Part shown: one piece after another, positions 8,641 to 18,165 of the stretch | Position numbering within the stretch: the first letter of the stretch is position 1 | Layout: each line of letters begins with the position of its first letter | Assembly: GCA_011523945.1 (NCBI GenBank) | Contig: WTFU01000092.1 | Location: 1,859 to 65,858 of the forward strand | Direction of reading: 5' to 3' | Length of the DNA: 64,000 nucleotides | From: Mariniblastus sp. | GTDB lineage: Bacteria > Planctomycetota > Planctomycetia > Pirellulales > Pirellulaceae | The notes under the pieces: generated by a model | Database searches by the model: none | What the model was told of the DNA's origin: nothing | Seen by the model: only the letters and a program-made list of their open reading frames with translations | Made by a program: the position numbers and the translations under genes

Positions 8641-11600
8641 TTAATTATTCGCTTCGGTGTTGAACCGATTTAACAAACCACCCAGAGATGATTGCTGGCT
8701 TTGCCAAACGGGCTCTTCCGAAAGTGTTGCGTCTTTCACAGTCGTAGTGGCTGGGGAAGGGTTGTGAACGGCGAACATTTTCAAGTCAACCTGACGGGTT
8801 TGATGTTCAATTTCATCGGCTGGATTGTGATACGCTCTCACAATGACGCTGATACTGTCGTCTTCCTCGGTCGTTGTCATGGGTTGAACTGCTCGCACGG
8901 GGACAACTTCGATGGGTGAGAGTTGTTTGGTCAGATTTATCTGATTGGGCTTGGCGGCTTTGTTCGTTGAGAGTTTGCTCCGCGAGAAGGCGTTTTGAGG
9001 TTCAAGAGAAATCCCATCCGATTCGTTGAGAGGTTCAACCACGATACCCGTTTTCAACAAATTGGCTGGGTCTAAAATATTTGAGGATGAGCCGGTTGGG
9101 CTTGTTGTGTTTGTTTGGTTTTCGCTTTGCAAAACACTCGAATCCCAGTTGGCGGGTGTCTCGACAGACTGCTCTAGTTTTTCTAGCGGACTGTTTGCTT
9201 TCTCTTGTTTCATCGCGGCCAAAAGTTGAGAGACAGTCTTGGTCTCTTTTTCAGGTGGAGCCAAGGGTAAGAATTCCGCAGGTTGGCTCGGCTTTTCTAT
9301 CGATCCAAACTTAGGAATCACAAAGTTATTGCGATTTGTTTGATTCTCCCTTTCAGCCGTGGGTTGATTGTCGGAATTAGGATCAACGACGGAGGGGAGT
9401 TCGCTTGAATTCAGCGTCGGTGCAACAAACCCCGGTGCTGCAACTCCTTCGCAGAATTGGCAGTCGATTTCAATGCCGAGTGCCTCGGCAGCGCGTTGTC
9501 CAATCATGGAATCGATTGGGCCTGGGTCTATCCCGCGGCCATTTTCATCGAGCAGCATCGTACCCATATCAAAGTCGAGATTACGTCTCGCAATTTCATA
9601 GGAAAGCCAGGATTGCAAAAGACTATCTTGAGCGCCAGTTAGACTGTTGATAGCCCGGGTAATATCATTCGCTAGACCAGCTGAAGCTGAACCTCGATTG
9701 TTTTGAACGGGAGCATCAAGATTGAGATTGTTAATTTCCACCGTTTGGAGACTAGATTTTAGGTTTAGTCGATTAACTTCGAATTGAGTTTTGTTGAGTA
9801 CGATGGCGCGTTCGATAGCTCGAAGATTTCTTGAGATCGAATCCTCGAATTCGTAGAAGTTTCGTTTCGCTTGCTGATAATTAATCAACGCACTTCGGTA
9901 GCTATTTCGTTCAGCTAGGCGAACGATGGGAGCATCGAATCGGAAACCTGCACGTAAATTTCCTGTGTCGTATCGGAGCTTAAACGGGTTGCTCGCATCA
10001 GGCCGCGTTCTGATGTCGCCATCAAAAACAAGGTCGACTTGCGCTTCTAAGCGGTTTGCTACGAATTCGATATTTCGCCAGCTATCGACGAGGCTGGCAC
10101 GAGCATTCATCCAGTCACGTCGCATGCAGCGAGCAATTTGGGTCGCTTCTTTCGAATTGATGCTGACATCAACCAACTCAATGGAATTGCCTCGTGCACT
10201 TGCCTGGATCAAAATCAACTCGTTGGCAATTTTGTTGATTTCTGACAATAACGAAGGGATTTCGTTTTGTAATTTACTGGCGATAAATGCCGCGGTTTCC
10301 GCTTTGGTTTGTTGCTTTTCGGCAGCTCGAAACTGTTTTACGCTGTTAATGACCTCAGCAATTTTCTGCTTGATAATTGAGTTTTCACCATCAAGACGTG
10401 TGAGTGTGTTTCGAAGGTCATCGGCTTGGATAAGATAATCGGGGCTGAATATTTTACTAGTTTCCTCGACGGCTGTGTCGATTTGTTTGGTGCGGACGGC
10501 TTCTTGAAATTTTTTCAAATACTCGATTCGCCGCGGGGTGGCATCCTCGAGTTTCGCAAGATCTGCTTCGATTTGTTTAAAATCATCTCCGGCAATTGAA
10601 TCAATTTGTCGTTGAGCCTCTTCGAGAATTGGAGTTAATTTCTCAACTTGAGTAGCCAAATCAGTCGGCCATTCGAAGTTCCCGTTATCTGCGGCATTGG
10701 GATCTGATCCGGCTAATGACTCATCAATTTTGTTAAGAAGGTCTCCCGCTGTTTCTCTTAGAATTGTCGTTTCGGTCAACCTCGAGTAGATTTGATCGCT
10801 GATTAGCTCAAATGGTTCAAGGAGCGAGTCATCGATAACGATATCGAGCGTCGGGGGAAGACCTAGCTCACGTTTAAAATTATCGACTTGGTTTTGGTAT
10901 CTTTGTTTTTGCCCGAGCAGACGTGATTGTTGCCCATAGAAGCTTGTTTCCGTCTGTGTTAACTGCGAAGCGTCAATTTGCTCTCTTAGAAAAAGTTCTT
11001 CAAAACGTTTGACGACCGCCACTTGTTGAGTGAGGTTGAATTCTTGGTTCCGAATATTCTGTTGTGCCTGAAGTAGACCAATGAACCCACCTGCTCCGGT
11101 TGGCGCGCTAGTGACTTGCGGAAATCCACCTAGCCGAACATTGGCGCCCCGGCCAAGAGCGATGCTGAGATAAAAGTTCCGTCGAAAACGGTCGAACTGA
11201 CGTACGTTCGCCAGCAGCGTCCGTTCGGATTGGGTGAGAGCTTCCATCACTCGTGCGCGACCGGCCCCGCGAAGCAGTGGTTGAATTAGCGAAAAGTCGA
11301 GAATGGTTGTGGCTGTTTGACTGTCGCTCCCGCCAAGATTGAACAGAATCGTATTGGCGAGTCCGACCGCAAAGTTGGTGCCCGTGATGCCAAGTTTGTT
11401 GAGGTCCAAGGCGCCCTGTCGATCGAGTGTAGTGTCTCCTCGCGTTAATGTTCCAAAAGAATCAACGCCCCAGAGAAGTTGGGAATCGAATCCAAATCGG
11501 TCGAGGCTGACGTCGAGTGCAGACAGATAAAGGTCCTCGCGAACCTTTTGGTATTGGGTGGAATGTAAAAGGGCAAGTTCGAATGCAGCATCGAGTGTGA

Positions 11601-11973
11601 GAACGAGCTGCCCATCTTCGTTGGGCTCCAAATACTTACGCCACTCGGGGTTGGCGACGTAGTTGGTGTCACCATTGGCATTCCAACGCGGATAGCCTTC
11701 TTTTCCGTCGACATAGTGCATCAGTTGGTGCGAGGTTGCGTCATCCGGCGGAATTGGCGGGTGGTCGGCCGAAAATGGATCGAACATCCGCGAAGCAGGA
11801 TTGATTGCAATTGAGCCGGTGGCTGAGTCCCATCGGGGGTCGACTGCTTTTTCGAGAACCAGTCGTTGCGCTTCCGCGTCCGCCTGTCGCCGGTAATAGC
11901 CGCGATGGCAGCCCATGGCCAACAGTAGATTGAGAAAGATGACACCCAGGAGAATTCGATTAATATGGGTCAT
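8641..11973 (-). CDS. Very long TolC-family outer membrane lipoprotein
   Basis: Outer-membrane exit duct of the adjacent MacAB-like system. The ATG at 11973 gives 1110 residues with a lipoprotein signal ending LLLAMGC (lipid-modified Cys22). The longer in-frame ATG at 12063 would bury that signal, so I reject it. TolC-like helices occupy roughly 110-370 and 620-800, with motifs such as LTLDAAFELALLHS, RLGG and, in the second half, APIVRLAERNSYRSALINYQQAKRNFYEFE. Between the two halves is a charged helical insertion of about 200-250 residues. After the second half comes a 250-residue Ser/Pro/Thr/Asn-rich tail. Ordinary TolC proteins have 420-500 residues. The gene starts the operon, divergent from the gene at 12375. 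Confidence 0.88.
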   Translation of the reverse strand: MTHINRILLGVIFLNLLLAMGCHRGYYRRQADAEAQRLVLEKAVDPRWDSATGSIAINPASRMFDPFSADHPPIPPDDATSHQLMHYVDGKEGYPRWNANGDTNYVANPEWRKYLEPNEDGQLVLTLDAAFELALLHSTQYQKVREDLYLSALDVSLDRFGFDSQLLWGVDSFGTLTRGDTTLDRQGALDLNKLGITGTNFAVGLANTILFNLGGSDSQTATTILDFSLIQPLLRGAGRARVMEALTQSERTLLANVRQFDRFRRNFYLSIALGRGANVRLGGFPQVTSAPTGAGGFIGLLQAQQNIRNQEFNLTQQVAVVKRFEELFLREQIDASQLTQTETSFYGQQSRLLGQKQRYQNQVDNFKRELGLPPTLDIVIDDSLLEPFELISDQIYSRLTETTILRETAGDLLNKIDESLAGSDPNAADNGNFEWPTDLATQVEKLTPILEEAQRQIDSIAGDDFKQIEADLAKLEDATPRRIEYLKKFQEAVRTKQIDTAVEETSKIFSPDYLIQADDLRNTLTRLDGENSIIKQKIAEVINSVKQFRAAEKQQTKAETAAFIASKLQNEIPSLLSEINKIANELILIQASARGNSIELVDVSINSKEATQIARCMRRDWMNARASLVDSWRNIEFVANRLEAQVDLVFDGDIRTRPDASNPFKLRYDTGNLRAGFRFDAPIVRLAERNSYRSALINYQQAKRNFYEFEDSISRNLRAIERAIVLNKTQFEVNRLNLKSSLQTVEINNLNLDAPVQNNRGSASAGLANDITRAINSLTGAQDSLLQSWLSYEIARRNLDFDMGTMLLDENGRGIDPGPIDSMIGQRAAEALGIEIDCQFCEGVAAPGFVAPTLNSSELPSVVDPNSDNQPTAERENQTNRNNFVIPKFGSIEKPSQPAEFLPLAPPEKETKTVSQLLAAMKQEKANSPLEKLEQSVETPANWDSSVLQSENQTNTTSPTGSSSNILDPANLLKTGIVVEPLNESDGISLEPQNAFSRSKLSTNKAAKPNQINLTKQLSPIEVVPVRAVQPMTTTEEDDSISVIVRAYHNPADEIEHQTRQVDLKMFAVHNPSPATTTVKDATLSEEPVWQSQQSSLGGLLNRFNTEANN

Positions 11974-12221
11974 AGTCGCAAAACTTTCCTGTAAAAGCGG
12001 GCAAACCTTACGGGATTTGGGCCTGCCAGCGTGTTTACTGAGCAAATCGGATTCAAAACGCAACGGATTTTTGGTTGAGTCTGAATATGCCGATTTTTCC
12101 GCATTTAGTCATTTTCGGGGATTTGCCGTCTCTGACTTGAGCGTTTGTTCCGTTAATAACGATCAATTGCGTCTCAGGGACTAAACCGAAGAAGAGTGTC
12201 CGAAAGGGACGATAGCAAAAC

Positions 12222-12250
12222 TTGACGGGCTATTTTGCCCAATTTATGAT
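12222..12250 (+). promoter_or_regulatory. Sigma-70-type promoter of the 12375 gene
   Basis: TTGACG (12222-12227), 17 bases, then TATGAT (12245-12250): each hexamer matches five of six consensus bases at ideal spacing. Transcription would start near 12257, leaving a leader of about 118 bases. Repeats around it (GGGCTATTT at 12227 and 12258, GCCCAA/TTGGGC across the -10) could be an operator. Confidence 0.6.
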
Positions 12251-12374
12251 GCAATTTGGGCTATTTCTGCGCTCCAACCGCGCTGAAGTCGAGAATGCAC
12301 CTTATGCTTGAATGGGGCAGCGAACCCGCCCTCGATCGTCAATTAAATATCAACGGCAAGACTGGTTAAAGTAA

Positions 12375-13937
12375 ATGGGCATTAACGATTACGCAATTCT
12401 CGCAGCGGATCCCACCATGGCTTGGGGAATAATCGGGTTTGGTTTTCTTCTTTTGATCGTTTTTGTGGTGCTTGCTGCCAAGACGTGGAACTGGGTAGAC
12501 ATCACGTTTGTCGTTCTGATTTACTTCATCAGTGTTTTCACGGTCATGCAGGCTACCGAGGTGCTTAATAAGCGCTACGCAGCGATGGAAAAGGCGGAGC
12601 TGGCAGAAAAGGACGCCGAGACGTCGAAAGCTGCTGCGGAAATGCAGATATCTGGTGATAGTAAGTCCTCAACCTATACCAAAGGTTCTCTGCGATACAT
12701 CGATGGAGTTTTGTCTCGCGAGATGCTAGGGCGGGGACGGGTTTGGTCGGGTGGAACCGTTTCCAAAGAAGGAGCGAATCGAAAGTATACCTTTAAAGCT
12801 CCACGTGCCGACGGTTACGAACCCCTGACGGACGTCGTACTTTACGTCTTTGCGGATGGTCAGAACGAGGGAGAGAATTACTACATTGGTACGGTTCGAG
12901 TCGAGTCGGAAGACAATGCTTCCATTACATTCTCTGAAGAAGCGATTGTTTCCAATCAATTCGAGGCTGCAAATCTGGGCTGGAAACTATTCGAAAAAAT
13001 GCCACTTGATCGGCGAGACATTTATAAGAACTACATTCTGAGTCAGGCTGAGGAAGAGAACGCACCGGCATCGATTAAGGGGCTCGCTGCGGCATTCGAA
13101 AACGAGAACATCGAATTGAATATCAGCGATTATCGCGATTTTTTGAGAGGTGAATTCCAGGTAGCGAAATCTTATTTCAGCGAAGTTGAATTTGAGAAAT
13201 TGATCGATCGATACGCATTCGACGGTTTGGAGTTGGGTGCAATTCAGGAATGGATTGATGCGAATCCTCAGGGTCGGGGGGACGTTTCATTGCAGCGTTT
13301 TTCTCCAGATCCGCAAGAGACATTTATTAAGTATGAATTTAATGCAAACTCCAAAAAGAATGGCGGGTATGTCGTCGACGGGGTCGGTAGTTTAGAAACC
13401 GATGGATTGTTCAATCGAAGTGGTTTTGCAATTGAGCAAAGCCTGAAAGCCGGGGACGGTGGTTCGATCAGTTTCAGTAAAGGCGATACGATCCTGGTTG
13501 ACCTCGATACCGACGAAAAAGGATTGAACGATGGGTTCAATATCAAAGATGAAGAGGATGTTAAAGAACTCGGCAGAGTTTACATTCGACAAAAACGAAA
13601 CTATCCATTTGAATTCGCCCAGCTAAAACTGCAAACCAAGCAACTCGACGAATCAAAGCAGCAATATGAAAAGAACATCGTCACGCAAGGGGTGCTGATT
13701 GATGAGGCGACTAAGCATGAGCAAGAGCGAGCAAGGATTATTGCTGAAAATAATGAGGACAAAGAAAATCTCACCAAAGATTTAAATGTCATCTCCGCTT
13801 TAGTTCAGAAAAAGACCGCGGATGTCGCCGGCCTTAAACAGACGATTAGTTCGCTCGAATCTAAAATCGCGGATACTTATCAAGAACTGCGGAAGCTTGC
13901 AGTTGCTTTGTCACGAGAGGCTTTTGCAAAAAAGTAA
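12375..13937 (+). CDS. Membrane protein with C-terminal coiled coil, unknown
   Basis: 520 residues, function not recognised. Two membrane segments lie close together near the N-terminus (about 15-35 and 39-60), followed by an Ala/Glu/Lys-rich stretch (70-95). A soluble middle region (about 100-415) contains two beta-rich parts, one starting at GSLRYIDGVLS and one around KYEFNANSKKNGGYVVDGVG. A C-terminal coiled coil (about 410-510) has many Gln, Glu and Lys. The hairpin membrane anchor suggests both ends face the cytoplasm. The gene has its own promoter (12222-12250) and a strong terminator (13985), so it is probably monocistronic. It may be a planctomycete-specific structural or envelope protein, but nothing shows which. 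Confidence 0.75.
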   Translation: MGINDYAILAADPTMAWGIIGFGFLLLIVFVVLAAKTWNWVDITFVVLIYFISVFTVMQATEVLNKRYAAMEKAELAEKDAETSKAAAEMQISGDSKSSTYTKGSLRYIDGVLSREMLGRGRVWSGGTVSKEGANRKYTFKAPRADGYEPLTDVVLYVFADGQNEGENYYIGTVRVESEDNASITFSEEAIVSNQFEAANLGWKLFEKMPLDRRDIYKNYILSQAEEENAPASIKGLAAAFENENIELNISDYRDFLRGEFQVAKSYFSEVEFEKLIDRYAFDGLELGAIQEWIDANPQGRGDVSLQRFSPDPQETFIKYEFNANSKKNGGYVVDGVGSLETDGLFNRSGFAIEQSLKAGDGGSISFSKGDTILVDLDTDEKGLNDGFNIKDEEDVKELGRVYIRQKRNYPFEFAQLKLQTKQLDESKQQYEKNIVTQGVLIDEATKHEQERARIIAENNEDKENLTKDLNVISALVQKKTADVAGLKQTISSLESKIADTYQELRKLAVALSREAFAKK

Positions 13938-13984
13938 TTTCCAGATCTCGCGCCAAATCACCGGCGATGTGAATGAAACGAACC

Positions 13985-14008
13985 AGCGTCCTTCGGGACG
14001 CTTTTTTT
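13985..14008 (+). terminator. Intrinsic terminator with UUCG loop
   Basis: AGCGTCC (13985-13991), loop TTCG, GGACGCT (13996-14002), then a run of seven T. Perfect 7-bp stem ending the 12375 gene. Confidence 0.85.
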
Positions 14009-14178
14009 GTAGATATTTTGTGGCTTGGTTGGCATAGTGCGTTTGATCCCCGAGGCGGTATCATACCTACTGCCAGTAGTTATGTAGTTAAGGGCTTCAT
14101 AGGATTGTCGGTCAAGCACGATTTTTGCTTGCACCCGTTAAACGAGTATTAAAGAGTCACCAGTGCGTTGGGTTAACC

Positions 14179-15069
14179 ATGGGTTTTGAGAGCAGAGACT
14201 ACAACCGAGATTATCAGGAACCGCGCAGTGGTGTGCCTGGATTTCAGTTTGGCCAACAGTCCGTTGTCACAAGTATCGTTGTTGCCAACGTGATTGTCTG
14301 GGTTGTCAGTATGTTCACTCAAGGGCCCGCGGCGGAGGCGGAAGGTGGAATACCGGCTCTTGATAATTGGTTGAGTTTGAGCACGGATCGCTTGTATTTT
14401 CTTTGGTCTTACATAACGTACGGGTTCGTGCATGCCCCGATTGGCAGTCGAGAGGGTATTTGGCACATCGCCGGTAACATGATTACGCTTTGGTTTTTAG
14501 GGCGGCCGGTAGAGCAGCGTCTGGGACGAAGTGAATTTACGAAATTTTATTTTGTTTCCATTCTCGTCTCTGGACTGGGCTGGCTCCTGTTGTACTTGGC
14601 GTTTGATTCTGGCGTCGCTTCGTTGATGGGGGCCTCCGGCGCTGTTTCCGCAGTTGTTGTGCTGTTTATTTTTATGTACCCGCGAGAGACCATTTTGCTG
14701 ATGGGTGTCTTGCCAATGCCAGCCTGGGTGCTTGGGGTGTTGCTGCTGGGGGGGAACTTGTTGACCGCTTTGAATCCGGCCAGCGCGATTGCTTGGGAAG
14801 CTCACTTTGTAGGCGCAGCGTTTGGATTCCTTTATTTCAAGCTCCATTGGAGTTTTGCCAGATTTCAATGGGACGGATTCTCTCAATTGAAACGTTCGCG
14901 GACGAAACTGAAACTGCACGACCCTGATACGGTCGATCAGAAGCTCCAACTCGATGCCGATAAAATTCTCGCCAAGATAAGTGAACAGGGTGAGGAGAGC
15001 CTTACTGGGCGCGAAAGAAAGCTGTTAAAGAAATATAGCGAGCGTTTGCGGAAGAATCGTAATCCCTAG
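14179..15069 (+). CDS. Rhomboid-family intramembrane serine protease
   Basis: Membrane protease predicted to cut within or next to membrane segments of substrate proteins. With the ATG at 14179 (296 residues), the oxyanion Asn is in HIAGN (residue 100), the catalytic Ser in GASG (153) and the catalytic His in EAHFVG (209), so the dyad is intact. Six membrane segments are visible between about 28 and 225. The C-terminal 70 residues are charged and cytoplasmic (RSRTKLKLHD onwards), a common planctomycete extension. An upstream in-frame start at 14125 would add 18 residues with no family match. Neither start has a strong ribosome site. Substrates are unknown and the gene stands alone. Confidence 0.9.
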   Translation: MGFESRDYNRDYQEPRSGVPGFQFGQQSVVTSIVVANVIVWVVSMFTQGPAAEAEGGIPALDNWLSLSTDRLYFLWSYITYGFVHAPIGSREGIWHIAGNMITLWFLGRPVEQRLGRSEFTKFYFVSILVSGLGWLLLYLAFDSGVASLMGASGAVSAVVVLFIFMYPRETILLMGVLPMPAWVLGVLLLGGNLLTALNPASAIAWEAHFVGAAFGFLYFKLHWSFARFQWDGFSQLKRSRTKLKLHDPDTVDQKLQLDADKILAKISEQGEESLTGRERKLLKKYSERLRKNRNP

Positions 15070-15517
15070 GAATTCGGTAAGCTCTCTTTTTCTTAGCAGG
15101 GTTACCGGGTTAGCGGACGCGATTGTTCGTGACTGTCGGTGAATGTGAACGACGGGCAGCATTCCGTTAGTTTTTTTACATCGAGGTAAATCCTTGTACA
15201 AGTTTATCTCTGGTCTAAGTTTATCCGATCTTTAATGAGGGATGGACGTTTCGGCTGGACTCATGTTTGTGCGATCAAACTCGTGCGGTTCGTTTTGAAA
15301 TCCGTTCAATCTGTCCACGATTAGTTCTTTCGCTTGGTTTCTTCTGATCTCTTCAGTTCTGTTTGGTATTTGATTCTGATCCTGATTGGTTTTAAACTGA
15401 GGGACCACAAGCGAAGAATGTGATTCTGCACTTTTGTTTGCTCAACTAGTAGTCTCCTTCCGAATCTTGCCGGTTGGTGGACGCGGCTTAAATGAGTAGA
15501 GCCCAAGGAAAATATTC
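15070..15517. other. 448-base gap with no gene seen
   Basis: Between the rhomboid gene and the cytochrome protein. It is T-rich on the plus strand (about 15320-15450), with no convincing reading frame, hairpin terminator or RNA gene. It probably holds the promoter and leader of the next gene. Confidence 0.3.
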
Positions 15518-18103
15518 GTGCGGACACAGATAGATTTAACCCGAGGTAGAGCCTTGTTTTCGACAACGAGAAAAACGCGATCCGGAGTTCATCGGTTGGT
15601 TTCTCTAGCTATTGGTCTGGGGATTCTATTTGGTTGGGGGGTGTTGATTGGTCACGCACAAGAAGAGACGGCAAAATTAACTCCAGCTCAAACAAAGGCG
15701 ATCGAGTTTTACAATGTGCAGGTCAAACCTATTCTTGAACAGAATTGTTTTGAGTGTCACGCGCATGACCCCGAGGATCTTGGCGGTTCATTGGCGTTGA
15801 CTTCGAGGGCATCCATATTGCGGGGTGGCGATTCAGGCCCCGCTGTAAATGCGGATGATCCCTCGGAGAGTTTGATTCTCAAAGTAATTCATTACCAACT
15901 CTACGAGATGCCTCCCAGTGGGAAATTGTCTGATGAGAAAATCGATGTGCTTACCCAATGGGTAAAAATGGGATTGCCGTTTGATCCGAAGGATGAGAAG
16001 GATCTAACAGCGAATCTGGAGTCTACCGTTCCGCAGGTGAACGCTGAATCAAAAAAGTGGTGGTCGTTTCTTCCGGTGGCTGATCCAGCGGTTCCGGTCG
16101 TAAAGGATAAGATTTGGCCGAATAATGAAATTGATAATTTTGTATTAGCTAAATTGGAGGCGGCCAGTCTAACTCCTGCTTCCCCCGCAACTCGGCGGGC
16201 TTTGGTGAGGCGTGTGTATTACGATCTTCTGGGTTTGCCCCCGACGCCTGCTCAAGTGGAGGCGTTTGCCAACAATGAAGACCCGCAAGCTTATTCCCGG
16301 TTGGTGGAGGAATTGTTGGCTTCGCCGCATTACGGAGAGAAATGGGGCCGCCACTGGCTTGATCTAGTGCGGTATGCGGAAACGAATAGTTTTGAGCGGG
16401 ATGGGGCGAAGCCGTTTGTGTGGCGATATCGCGACTATGTGATTCGATCGTTTAATGAGGATAAACCTTACGATCAATTTTTGATCGAACAGCTGGCGGG
16501 TGATGAAATCGAAAACCCGACTCAATCGTCGATCGCAGCAACGGGGTACTTTCGGTTGGGTCAATGGGATGATGAACCGGTCGACCGTTTAAAGGCGAAG
16601 TACGACGACCTTGACGATATTGTTGCTACGACGTCTCAGACGATGTTGGGTTTGACGGTCAATTGTGCCAGGTGTCACGACCATAAGATTGATCCAATTC
16701 CACAGGCGGATTACTACAAGATGGTTTCGTTTTTCGAAAACATCCGGCACTACGGTGTGAGAGGCCACGATTCTGTTTTGGATGCTTCGGTGCGGATTGT
16801 ACCTGGCGAAGCGACGGAAGAAATGACGGCCAATTACGAGCGGGAAATGAAGGAAATTGAGGAGAAAATCGAGGCGATTGCCGCGCTGGCAAAACCTGAT
16901 TTTGAGTCGGTTGAGCACGAGGACTTTCAGTTCGAGATGAACAAACTCCCAATCCTGCAGAAAAGAATTGGTAAGCAGATCACTAAAAAGCAATTTAACG
17001 AGTTTCGGGACTTGTTGAGGAAGCGCCAGAACCTTCTCAAAAATCCTCCCGGCTCGATCAATATTTTGTCGGTCAAAGAGTCGGGTGCTCAGCCATTGCC
17101 TAGCTTTGTCAGGATTCGTGGCAATCCAAACGTAAAAGGGGAGGCGGTTGAACCTGGGTTTATTTCAGTCCTTTCTCCTCCTCCCCCGGAAATTAAACTG
17201 CCAGACCATGGTGAGAGTACGGGACGGCGGTTAGCATTCGCAAAATGGTTGACCGATGGTGAGAATCCGCTGACGGCACGTGTGATGGCCAACCGCATTT
17301 GGCAGTACCATTTTGGGAGGGGCATCGTCAGAACCAGCAGCGATTTTGGATTTCAGGGGTCTGAACCTACTCATCCGCAGTTGTTGGATTGGCTGGCAAC
17401 GGAGTTTGTGAAGCAGGGTTGGAGCATGAAAGCGATGCATCGACTGATTTTAATGTCCAAGACGTATCAAATGTCCAGCCAGTTTAGCGCCGAGGGTTAT
17501 GAAAAGGATCCAGGTAATGATTTAATGTGGCGATTTAATTTGCGAAGACTGACGGCTGAGGAAATACGCGACTCGATTTTGGCGGTCTCCGGCGAGTTAA
17601 ACTTAGAGAAAATGTACGGACCGAGTATTTATCCGATAATGCCTCGCGAGGTCTTAGCGGGACAATCTCGGCCGGGGTCTGGGTGGGGGAACTCGAGTGA
17701 GGAAGACCGACGTCGACGCAGTATTTACGTGCATATAAAACGTTCACTTGGTCTGCCGATTCTCACGACAAACGATTCGGCACCGACGGACAGTACGTGT
17801 CCAGTCCGTTTTATTACGACCCAGCCAACTCAGGCGCTGGGGATGATGAATAGTGATTTTACTAATCAGCAGGCGTTGAAGTTTGCGGTCGCGACTGAAA
17901 AAGAATTTCCGGGAAAACGGGAGGCGCAAGTGGAATCGATTCTTCAGAAAGTCACTCAGCGACCGCCGACTAAAAAGGAAATAAAGCAGGGAGTCGATTT
18001 GATTCAGTCGTGGATTGACCATGAAGACGCCTCGCCCCAACAAGCTTTGCAGTATTACTGTTTGTTAGCGATTAACCTGAATGAATTTGCGTACATTGAT
18101 TGA
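15518..18103 (+). CDS. Planctomycete cytochrome protein, DUF1549/DUF1553
   Basis: 861 residues, exported by an N-terminal signal (about 26-48). Domain order is a planctomycete cytochrome C-like domain with CFECH (77-81), DUF1549 (about 160-390) containing a second CxxCH, CARCH (383-387), a coiled linker, and DUF1553 (about 555-830). The start is a GTG at 15518 with AAGGAA eight bases upstream. It is 62 bases ahead of a DUF1501 gene on the same strand, the standard partner in planctomycetes. The pair is known to occur in many copies per genome, and a role in breakdown of complex carbon compounds has been suggested but not settled. Heme attachment is inferred from the CxxCH motifs. Confidence 0.93.
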   Translation: MRTQIDLTRGRALFSTTRKTRSGVHRLVSLAIGLGILFGWGVLIGHAQEETAKLTPAQTKAIEFYNVQVKPILEQNCFECHAHDPEDLGGSLALTSRASILRGGDSGPAVNADDPSESLILKVIHYQLYEMPPSGKLSDEKIDVLTQWVKMGLPFDPKDEKDLTANLESTVPQVNAESKKWWSFLPVADPAVPVVKDKIWPNNEIDNFVLAKLEAASLTPASPATRRALVRRVYYDLLGLPPTPAQVEAFANNEDPQAYSRLVEELLASPHYGEKWGRHWLDLVRYAETNSFERDGAKPFVWRYRDYVIRSFNEDKPYDQFLIEQLAGDEIENPTQSSIAATGYFRLGQWDDEPVDRLKAKYDDLDDIVATTSQTMLGLTVNCARCHDHKIDPIPQADYYKMVSFFENIRHYGVRGHDSVLDASVRIVPGEATEEMTANYEREMKEIEEKIEAIAALAKPDFESVEHEDFQFEMNKLPILQKRIGKQITKKQFNEFRDLLRKRQNLLKNPPGSINILSVKESGAQPLPSFVRIRGNPNVKGEAVEPGFISVLSPPPPEIKLPDHGESTGRRLAFAKWLTDGENPLTARVMANRIWQYHFGRGIVRTSSDFGFQGSEPTHPQLLDWLATEFVKQGWSMKAMHRLILMSKTYQMSSQFSAEGYEKDPGNDLMWRFNLRRLTAEEIRDSILAVSGELNLEKMYGPSIYPIMPREVLAGQSRPGSGWGNSSEEDRRRRSIYVHIKRSLGLPILTTNDSAPTDSTCPVRFITTQPTQALGMMNSDFTNQQALKFAVATEKEFPGKREAQVESILQKVTQRPPTKKEIKQGVDLIQSWIDHEDASPQQALQYYCLLAINLNEFAYID

Positions 18104-18165
18104 TCTAAATGGAAATTTAAGGTTAGCAAAATCTGAACGTCATTGGACGGATTGACTCCTACGGA

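Noticed and set aside
9926..10438. Plus-strand frame of 170 codons inside the TolC gene
   Set aside because: Fully antisense to a well supported gene and with the biased composition of such shadow frames.
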